Source: Acanthamoeba lenticulata
Taxonomy: Eukaryota > Discosea > Longamoebia > Acanthamoebidae
Reading direction: 5' to 3'
Length of the DNA: 10,667 nt
Assembly: GCA_002179805.1 (NCBI GenBank)
Contig: NAVB01003878.1
Span: 1 to 10,667, forward strand
Part shown: piece by piece, positions 1-7,734 of the stretch
How the letters are laid out: every line of letters starts with the position of its first letter
Numbering within the stretch: the first letter of the stretch is position 1
Position numbers and translations under genes: made by a program
The notes under the pieces: generated by a model
What the model was told of the DNA's origin: nothing
Seen by the model: the letters and a program-made list of their open reading frames with translations, nothing else
The model's database searches: none

Positions 1-1835
1 CGTGTGGCGCAAACGTGATGAACTTGAAGTTGTCGCCGATGATCTCTTTCGGGTACTTGGCCGACGCGCCGACCAAGCGCAAGCTGGTGGCCGTGGCGTT
101 GAACGTGCTGATCGCTCGGTCCAGGCTGTCCGACGCCTTCTGCACCTCCACTTCGCTGGAATGGTAGGCTCACGTAAGCAAATAATTCAAAATGAATAAA
201 TTAAAAGTTAATAAATATAAAAAGTGAGGGCTGCAGCCGAGTACCGGGTCCAGACGTCCTTCTGGACGGCATCGCGCTGCTCACAGAGGAGCTGGAGCGA
301 CTGCTCGAGCGTCTGTGCGGCCGACATCATACGCTCCACGTCGGCCGGCGTGATTTCCTGCGCGTCGATGATGGACTGCAGTTCCTGGTTCTCTCGAGTC
401 CGCTGTTCAATTTCGCGGTCTGGATGGAAGCAGCCACAACAAACATGAATGAGGTACGGAGTTGCAGGAATCGTGGACATGTGCAAGGGGTGCCTCGTAC
501 GCTCGGCCTCGATGTTGGCGTTCATCTCTGCAATCGCGGCCACGACAGCATCCTTCTGGTCTTGCATAGTGGCGGCAAACTTCTTGAATTTGCTGATGTC
601 GCTCAAGAAATCCTCTTTCTTGCGCGTCAGCGCGTCCACGCGTGACTGCCTCACCCGAACCCAACCCGAAACACGCCGAACGCTGCATTAGAACCACAAC
701 AAACGGGCACCACACAAGAGGATCTCGTACGGGAGCGCTCTCGATTTGTTCGATCTCCCTGGTGAGAGCCTCGATCGAGTTGTGCAGGTTCTCCACGCTC
801 GAGACGGCCATCTCACGCCTCGACTCTGTGACGCGAAGCGGACCGGTAAGTTAGCCAGCTCGAGTTGCGTGGACGGTCGTCATCGAGTTTAAGCCGGGCA
901 GCGGCGTTGGGCGGGAGGACGATAGACGCACCGTAGAAGCTGATGAGGTCGCCGTTGAGGCGGTCGTATTCTTCGTCGTCGCCGTTCAACCAAGCACCGT
1001 AGATCTGAGTGATGAAGGTGCAAGTCCATTTGTCCCTGTCCTCTTCCTCGGCGCTCGCTAGAAGCGCGAATGTTAAACACATCGGCTGACCACAAGGAGA
1101 ATGTTCGCTCGTAAGTACCAAAGTCATCATCCTGGCGGCCTACAGCATCGCTGTACTCCAGCAGCTCCGCCATCCACAGCAGAGCGCCCATCAGCGAAGG
1201 CCAGACGTGGGGTGCTCCCGGTGTGATGAGTGAGTTCTGCTCGGTGCCGTTGCCAGTTAGTGGACGGTCGGCATCAAAGAATTTTGAGCTTCGAGTACCT
1301 TGGTGAGCTTGAACGGGTAGTTGAGACTCGTAAGCAAGGAGATAATCTCATCTTCAGGTTTCGTGCTGAATTTGTAGGATGGATCGAATCGCTGGTACAT
1401 AAATTGGAACATCTGGAAGAATTCCTTGTTCGACGGCGACACTAGGGTCTTAGGGCCCAAGGCATAGGGATAGCCCGACTCGGAGAAGTACTTCATCAGT
1501 CGCTTCTGACAAATCACGACGAAGCCCTTGTCCTTCCAGTCGCGCGGATCCTTCTTCGGACCGCCCATGGCCATCGATGCGTTGAGGCGGCGAATGCCGC
1601 TCTGGTTCAGCGAGGGGCGGCTGGAAGGAAGAAGGGAGCCTCGAGGAGTCTGGATTGAGGGACGAGGGCCTAGAGAGGGACGCGGAAGCCCACTCAAAGT
1701 GGCACGCGGATTGGGTTTTAGATCGACGCGATCGATAGCGCCTTCACTCGGCTTTGTCCGCGCAGGCGGCCCAAGCATGGACGGCCGCCCTTGAAGATTA
1801 GTAATATTCGCCAACGTTCCACGACGACTGCTCAT
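1..1835 (-). CDS. NDC80: NDC80/HEC1 kinetochore protein, C-terminus cut by window edge
   Basis: Outer-kinetochore subunit of the NDC80 complex, which binds microtubules through its N-terminal calponin-homology domain and dimerises through a long coiled coil. Exons on the minus strand: 1835-1299, 1236-1119, 1057-875, 825-731, 645-501, 419-245, 155-1; all phases agree. About 469 residues are visible; human NDC80 has 642, so roughly the last quarter is missing. Residues 1-95 form a basic Ser/Thr/Pro tail; about 96-240 is the CH domain, with DPRDWKDKGF, the LNYPFKLTK segment and GAPHVWPSLMGALLWM, the family landmark after the first intron. From about 265 on there is Glu/Gln/Lys-rich coiled coil, including ENQELQSIIDAQEITPADVERM, the counterpart of the human RLQNIIDNQKYS-VADIER stretch. 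Start chosen at 1835 (MSSRRGTL); the frame is open to another ATG at 1937 that would add 34 residues unlike the family. Donor at 874 (GTCCAC) is weak, but the 49-nt intron has a CTAAC branch-like site. Family call is firm; the donor at 874 is the least sure boundary. Confidence 0.92.
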
Positions 1836-2090
1836 CGTTGCACTCTCCTTCTGCTTGTTCGAAAGGAAGCGATCTCGTCCAGCTTTGCCAACGCCCTGTT
1901 TTCCCGCCAAAAGCGCAACCGCCGCCTGGAGCGACATGAGAAATTGAAGGGAAAGTTGACAGAAACTGGCGAGGCCACGTCAGCTTTGACGAGAAGAGCG
2001 ACCGGGTCTGCCGCCGTGTTGTTAGTTCCTTCTGCCGTCGTCAGCCTCACAGGCCGTGTGATTCGTGCTGCGGGTTGTCGACTCACGAGC
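1836..2090. promoter_or_regulatory. Divergent intergenic region between NDC80 and the CHO2-type gene
   Basis: The two start codons face away from each other and are 255 nt apart, so both promoters and both 5' UTRs must lie here or overlap the genes. I see no clear TATA box or repeated operator-like motif. Both flanking frames stay open into the region (minus to 1937, plus back to 1791), but the predicted extensions do not resemble either family. Inference: a short, possibly shared, bidirectional promoter. Confidence 0.5.
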
Positions 2091-5000
2091 ATGAACAGCG
2101 AGGAGGGCCACGTCGGTGACCTGGCATCTCCGCCTGAAACGGCGATTGAAGCCTCCATGCAAGAAGCTGAAGAGGAATTAACGAAGGAAATGAACGAAGA
2201 GGCGAAGGTGCCGGAACCCCAGCTTGCGGGAAACGATGACGCGACTGGAATGCAGGCTCAAAATGAGAAGGAAGCGCACGGAGACGAAGGCGAAAATGAA
2301 GAAAAGATCGGGCAAGAAGAGGAAATGGCGCAGAGTGTAGGTGATGCGGAAGCTGAGGCCACCCTTCGCCAACGCAAGGCCGAGGGAAGCGCTACTGCCA
2401 CCACGCCAGAGGAAGAGACCGCCAAATCCGAATCCGATCGCAGGAGCTCGCAGTTGGCCAGCGGCGGATACATGGGCGTGACAACCGAGGGTGAACGTAC
2501 GTCAAATCGCTTTCTTGGTTGCAATACATCTGCACCCATGCCTCTCCGTTTATTGACCTGAATTTATCGTGCACACAGGGTTTGTGGTGCCCAAGACGCC
2601 CAACCCGTTTGAGGCGCGATTCTTCCAGCTCTGTGTGACTAGCTTCCTCAAGTGGGTCGCCGCAGGCACTTGCTTGATCCTGCTCTTCATGCCACTGCCC
2701 AAGTGGGTACGCAAATCGCGATTTTCTCAATTTTTTGCATTTTTTTTTCGCGTTAGATTTTCTGGTGTTGATCACAACACTACGTTGGTTGGCTTCGACA
2801 ACAGTTCTACATCGCGTTCTTTGTGTTTTGGCGTCTGGCCTACGACGCCGGGTTGGGCTACTTGCTCTACAAGCAGTCCACTTCGGGACTCTTTACCAAG
2901 TGGTGGTCCAGCATGACCCACCCCGATGCCACCTTCTACGGCATCCTCCGGCGCCTCGTCTCGTCTGACATGGGTCCCGACTACGACTACAAGGTACCTT
3001 GCAACACTGCCCGCCGCGGAAATCTCCGACTTATTAATTTATTTTAACATATTTAAATCATTTTTGAATAATAGTTGAAAAAAATACTTATTAATTCTTT
3101 ACTTTATGTTTGCGGGGCAGCAATGTCCGCCGGGATTCAACGCATGGCTGGCCTGGCGACTGCTGGTGGACCTCGTGTTGGCGATGGACTTGGCCTCCTA
3201 CATTCTCCTGTGCCTCGTCTTTGCGGACTGGCCCTGGCAGATCGAGCTCGACGGCCTCGTCCTCCTTTCCTACATCGTGCGTCCCTCCATTCTTCATTTT
3301 CGTTTCGTTTTCGTTTTTTTTTTTTTACAAAAATAATTATTAAATGGTTTTTGTCTGCAGTTTGGCGCGGTGTTGATCGGGTTCAGCGTATGGGCCAAGG
3401 TTGATGCCTACCGTGTTGTTGAGGACTACGCCTGGTGTACGTCCCGTCTTTTTGTCATCTTTTTTCATTCCATTCGATGATTCAACTCACCCGCGCTCGT
3501 CCCTTCAGACTGGGGTGACTTCTTCTTCATGATGGAGCGCTCCCTCACCTTCAACCGCGTCTTCTCCATCTTCCCGCACCCCATGTACACGCTCGGGTTC
3601 GTCTTCCTCCTCTCCTTTCTCTGTTTCTCTGTTTTCCCAACAACAAAATCGTAACAAAAACGACCACAACAACCGACAGGTACCTGTTCATGTACGGCGC
3701 GTCGCTGATCGGGCAGTCGTACACGATCCTGTACGTGTCCCTGTTCGCGCACATCTGCCAGCTGTTCTTCCTCAACCTGGTCGAGACGCCGCACATCAAG
3801 AAGATCTACCCGGACATGGTGGAGGACCCCGACCCCGACACGCAGATCGTCCTCTACGGCGCCAAGACGGGCTACTTCCGCAAGGACCTCATCGTCTTCT
3901 ACAACTTCAACCCCCTTCGGTCGTCCGATCTTTTCATGCTCCTCATCCTCTTCTACAGCGTCATCACCGTCTTCATGGACCTCCACCTGGTCTTTTACGT
4001 CCTGTGCGCCTCCACTGAGCCACTTTTTTTTGTTGTTTTTTAATAATGTTTTATTATTTGTTTTATTAATTTGTTTTATTAGTTTTATTGATTTATTTTG
4101 ATTGGCGTTTGCTCACACATTTGCGGGCGCGCAGCCAAGCGGTCGTGTGGCGGTGCATCCACTCGTTCGGGCTGGGCTACATCCTCTACCGCCAGTCGTT
4201 CGACAAGGGCTGGATCGCGACCTACTTCGAGAAGGGCTACACCAAGCGCCAGGCCTTCCGCAACTGGAAAAAGTGCGTGCGCGCGCGCATGTGTGTCGTG
4301 TGGTCCATGCGTGCGCGTGGGTGTGCATGTGGCTGACGGCCAAGGACACGGACGACATGGCAGGCTGTTCAATTTGTCGCTGACGATGACGTGGGTGAGC
4401 TTCTTCTGCTGCGCCTACAAGCTGTCGTCCATCCCCGACCACGTCTTTGACCTCCGCACCAACAACTTTTACTGGATGCAGACCACCCTCGGCATCGTGC
4501 GTGCCACTTTCCTCCCTCCTCGCCCGCTTGTGTTGTGCCCCGTGACGACGCTGACGATGACGATGATGACGACGATGATGCAGGTGCTGATCCTGATCAA
4601 CCTGTGGAGCTCGGTGTCGACGTTCGAGGTGCTGGGCGAGTTCGGGTGGTTCTACGGCGACTTCTTCATCGACGAGGTGCCCTCCAAGCTCTACTACACG
4701 GGCATCTACCGATTCATCAACAACCCCGAGGTCGTCACGGGCTTTGCCGGCTACTACGGCGGTACCGCCTTCTTCCTCTTGACCGTCGATGATGATGATG
4801 ATGGTCAATTGTTGTTATCATCACGCCTCACATTCTTGCGATTCTGTGTGTCGTGATGGCGGTGGTGATCCTCAGCGGCGATGATCGCCAACAGCGGGAG
4901 CGTGTTTGCGCTGGCCCTGTTTTCCCACTTGTGCAACTGGCTCTTCATCGCCAAGGTCGAGAGGTACGTACCATGCTCAGGCTTCCTGCCCGTGCGTCAT

Positions 5001-5291
5001 CATCACCAACGTTAACAACGCCAACAACAACACCACCACGGCAGGCCGCACATGAGCAAGCTCTATGGTGAGAAGGTCCGGCCGCGCTCGGGCGCCACGC
5101 AGGCCATCCAGTCGATCGTGAAGGAGACCATCGAGCAGAGCCCCGTCCTGTCGTCGCGCGTGAAGGAGCTCGAGAGCAAGGTCAAGACCGAGATCGACAG
5201 CTTTAAGAAGCGCACGACCGAGACCAAGAAGCTGCTGTTGGACAAGATGGAAGAGGCCAAGCAGCAGTTCAACCTCAAGAAATCCAACTAA
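2091..5291 (+). CDS. CHO2: CHO2-type phosphatidylethanolamine N-methyltransferase, 12 exons, complete
   Basis: Predicted ER integral-membrane enzyme that transfers methyl groups from S-adenosylmethionine to phosphatidylethanolamine, the first step of the methylation route to phosphatidylcholine. Exons: 2091-2496, 2579-2706, 2805-2993, 3121-3276, 3361-3436, 3509-3596, 3680-4003, 4135-4272, 4364-4496, 4584-4761, 4876-4963, 5045-5291 (stop TAA); phases agree, giving about 716 aa (yeast Cho2 has 869). Residues 1-135 are an acidic, Glu/Ala-rich tail without membrane segments. The rest shows the internal duplication typical of CHO2. The first half has [19 protein letters not shown], then HPMYTLGYLFMYG and VETPHI (about 305-400). 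The second half has [32 protein letters not shown] and [11 protein letters not shown] (about 555-645). Each half opens with a matching hydrophobic segment ([10 protein letters not shown] and [10 protein letters not shown]). Residues about 650-716 are a Lys/Glu-rich amphipathic helix or coiled coil; the long C-terminal part of fungal Cho2 is absent. The start is the first ATG of the open frame clear of NDC80. Least sure junction: donor at 4762 (GTACCG). Confidence 0.88.
4788..4802 (+). repeat. GAT x5 microsatellite in a CHO2-type intron
   Basis: Five GAT units lie 26 nt after the donor at 4762. If the intron were read through, the frame would give an Asp run and then a stop at 4854-4856, so the tract is judged intronic. 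Confidence 0.65.
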
Positions 5292-5658
5292 GCCATCCTC
5301 ATCCTCAACGCGGCGGTGGGCAGCAGCAGCGTTGCGATTGATCCGTTGCTGGACCTGCCTCCTCCACCGCTCCTTCTCTTTCTCTCTCTTTTTGTGATGA
5401 TGTTGTTGTTGTAGGTGCTGTATTCCTCGTGTACATACGCGTTTTAGGCTCCGGTCTCTTCCTCTTTTATTATCTCTCTATGTATGCTGCTGCAGTGGAA
5501 TATATACATCTATTTCTCATCCATCGACTCATAAATGTGAATTAATTCGCATTTAATTCTTCCCTCTTTTATTCTGCTTCTTCGTTCGCTGAAGCACATT
5601 CCACAAAGGCGAGAGCAAGGTCCTTCTTGTCGTTGTTTGCGAGGCAGAGCAAGCACAC
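5292..5658. other. Noncoding interval: 3' end of CHO2-type gene and upstream region of the 134-aa gene
   Basis: These 367 nt lack a supportable gene. The first part is T/C-rich with a TTGTTGTTG run near 5402-5414 and probably holds the 3' UTR. The stretch 5465-5575 is AT-rich, with no canonical AATAAA, and contains the palindrome at 5533-5554. The last 80 nt before the ATG at 5659 are mixed sequence without a clear TATA box. Confidence 0.5.
5533..5554. repeat. 22-nt near-perfect palindrome
   Basis: The arms AAATGTG and CGCATTT flank the self-complementary core AATTAATT; 10 of 11 base pairs match and the single mismatch lies in the arms. It ends 104 nt before the start codon of the 134-aa gene, so it could be a dimeric transcription-factor site, a hairpin in the 3' UTR of the upstream gene, or chance in AT-rich DNA. 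Confidence 0.5.
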
Positions 5659-6063
5659 ATGGCGGCCCAGACAGAGCAACAGCAGCGGTTTGTGAGCGTG
5701 TGCCGAGAGGTGGCCACCAACCCCACCACTTCATGGGTCATGTTCAGCCATGGAACAGTTGTCTTCCTCAAGACGCAAGACGCCAGCGCTGACCTAGCAG
5801 CAGAGGCCACCAGCATCATGCGCGCGTATGGGCCCGTTATGGCTGGCTGTTCCGCTGGAGACTTCAACATCATCGACCTGGACAGAGAGGAGCGACGCAA
5901 GGGCTGGGCCGTTTCTGGCCACCATCCAGACATGCTCACGTTGGTCCTGCCTGACGAAGTGCAGTCCGAGAGTGGTCTTTCAGTGGGTCTCTACGGTCGC
6001 GGCAAGCGCGACGCCGACGGCACAGACTGTGTAGTGATCCACGTCCAAGATAACCGCTCGTGA
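5659..6063 (+). CDS. Intronless 134-aa protein of unknown function
   Basis: A single uninterrupted frame from ATG to TGA, in the GC-rich codon style of the neighbours. The product is soluble: no signal peptide and no membrane segment. It starts MAAQTEQQQRFVSVCREV. Around residues 26-37 comes WVMFSHGTVVFL, looking like two short beta strands. It is followed by a helix (DLAAEATSIMRAYGPV), then GCSAGDFNIIDLD, and around residues 86-96 GWAVSGHHPDML. The end is GLYGRGKRDADGTDCVVIHVQD. From memory, this order (W-V-F-x-G-T, then G-x-GDFxVI, then GW-V-HHP-LTYV, then GLxGR-KRD) recalls a family of short uncharacterised bacterial proteins; I could not search, so no function is given. It lies downstream of the CHO2-type gene on the same strand and ends tail to tail with the HACE1-like gene 99 nt away. 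Real gene likely because the frame carries patterned, protein-like sequence; function unknown. Confidence 0.72.
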   Translation: MAAQTEQQQRFVSVCREVATNPTTSWVMFSHGTVVFLKTQDASADLAAEATSIMRAYGPVMAGCSAGDFNIIDLDREERRKGWAVSGHHPDMLTLVLPDEVQSESGLSVGLYGRGKRDADGTDCVVIHVQDNRS

Positions 6064-6162
6064 CCTCACTGGCTCCCTCTACAGAACTGTAGGTGATGTG
6101 CAAACCACCAGTAAAAAGGCCTTTTGTAGTTGCTTTCTTGAGACGAGCCATTCAAGTTGAGT
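6064..6162. other. Tail-to-tail gap between the 134-aa gene and the HACE1-like gene
   Basis: Ninety-nine nucleotides separate the TGA at 6061-6063 from the minus-strand TGA at 6165-6163, so both 3' UTRs must be very short or overlap. A perfect 12-nt palindrome, AAAAGGCCTTTT, sits at 6114-6125. No AATAAA is visible on either strand. Confidence 0.5.
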
Positions 6163-7734
6163 TCAGGCAAAGACAAAGCCAGAGGATCCGCAGTGGATGG
6201 CGACGCTAAGGCACCGCACGAGCTGGTCCTCGCTCTCATACTCGGGCAGCTTCAGCAGATTGAAGCTGGCCAGACATTACCCACCCACCAAAGTAGTCAG
6301 TACTTGGCGCACACGAGGCAGAAGAAGAGGGAACAACGTCAACGACGCACCAGGTCGACGCCGTGGGCAGCTGATGCGGGTTCTCCAGGGCCGCACGCGC
6401 GATGCCAAACTTCTGGAGGGCGCCCAGCCCGCGCAGCTTGGCGAACCCGCCCAGCGGCACCCGCCCGCTTCCCGTCACGAACTGGAGCAGCAGCGCCACC
6501 TCTTTGCGTGTGTTCACCACAAAACAAGTAGAAGTGTGAGCCAAAGACGTCATCGTCGTCTTCGTTCTTCTTCGTTCTTCGTCAAGGCCGCCGGGGGGGG
6601 GGGCGCACCGTCGGGTGTGAGGTGCGAGCGCACGGCCTGCCAGAACCACCGGACGGGCGCCGACTCGGCCGTGTAGCCGCCCGAGTACTCGGTGTGGGCC
6701 TCCCAGTCGGCCACGTCGATCGTGCGCTGGCCGCTGATCAGCAGCTCTGCCATCGCCCCCACGACGGTCGTGATGAGGCCACAGCAGAGGCAGCAGCAAA
6801 GGGGCGGTCCAGCTGGACGCACCGAGCTCGTATTCGTTGAAGACCGGGAGGAGCGCCGGCGGGACGAGCTGGTGGAAGCCGTCGAGGAGGGCCTCCATCT
6901 GGCGCCCGATCGACTTCTGGAGCTTGAGCTCCAGGACGAGCCGCACGTACTCGGCCTTGTTGGCCTCTGTCACCGCCACATCGCGCCCGTTGGGCACCAA
7001 TTCCACCGCCTCGACCTGCGCCGCAACGTCACCGCCGTCGTCAGCGAATGGAGTGTCTCATGACCGTCGTAAATGCTTGTCGGCATGTCCACGTACGAGC
7101 CCAAAGTTGTCGGCGTCGGCCTCGAAGGTGAGGCCCAGGTCGGCGTCGTCAACGTTATTGTCCAGAATCCACTTGAGGTTCCTGCGAAGACGGCGCCAAG
7201 ACGTCAGCTCAAGCTGCCCCTTGAGGGCCAAACAGGCGGACGGCCAGAGGTGCGCACTTGTGGAATTGGGGGTCGAGCGAGCGGAGGTCGTCGAGGTCGA
7301 TCGGCCTGCCGAGGAGCTGCTTGTAGAAGCCGCGCGTGAAGCACACCTCGACCACCTCCTCGTGGAACAGCGCCATCCCTGCGCGCACGCGTGCCCCTCG
7401 TCGTCAGCCAATGGGCCCAAGGCTGGCGCCGGGCCGGGGCCGGGCTGGGCTCTGGGGGAAGGGCAGAGACCGATGAGGCGGCCGGCAAAGTGGAAATAGG
7501 ACAAGTGGTCGGCGTTGACGTAGGAGTGCGGGTTGGGCTGCAGCGCGACGCCCTCGGCCGACTGGACAAAGAGCGCGTTGTCCGGGTTGAACAGCTCGTG
7601 CGAGAGGGCCCGGAACCACTCGCGCCGGACGCCGGCGCCCACGCCCTCCTCGTCGATGAACCCGACGGTGAAGTGGCCGCGCAGGGCCTCGGCGCCCTCG
7701 CGCAGGAGCGCGCTGCACGAATCCTGCAGCAAGT
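6163..7734 (-). other. HECT catalytic domain of the HACE1-like ligase
   Basis: Seven exons encode a full-length HECT domain. The N-lobe runs from the DEEGVGAGVRREWF segment to about SGGYTAES; the C-lobe holds FVTGSGRVPLGGF and the active-site loop LPTASTCFN. The Cys codon is split: TG is the end of the exon at 6351 and C is the first base of the last exon at 6265. All residues expected for an active HECT ligase near the Cys (the T-C pair and the following F) are present, so the enzyme looks active. Confidence 0.9.

Noticed and set aside
1791..2090. Open frame upstream of the CHO2-type start, with an ATG at 1791
   Set aside because: It overlaps the NDC80 start region on the other strand, is basic and unlike the family, and the next ATG at 2091 gives a clean acidic tail.
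4113..4808. 231-codon minus-strand open frame
   Set aside because: Antisense to CHO2-type exons and introns; His/Arg-rich low-complexity translation typical of a shadow frame.
4098..4856. 252-codon plus-strand open frame as a continuous coding segment
   Set aside because: It mixes out-of-frame exon sequence and intron read-through; the spliced model with consistent phases fits the CHO2 family.
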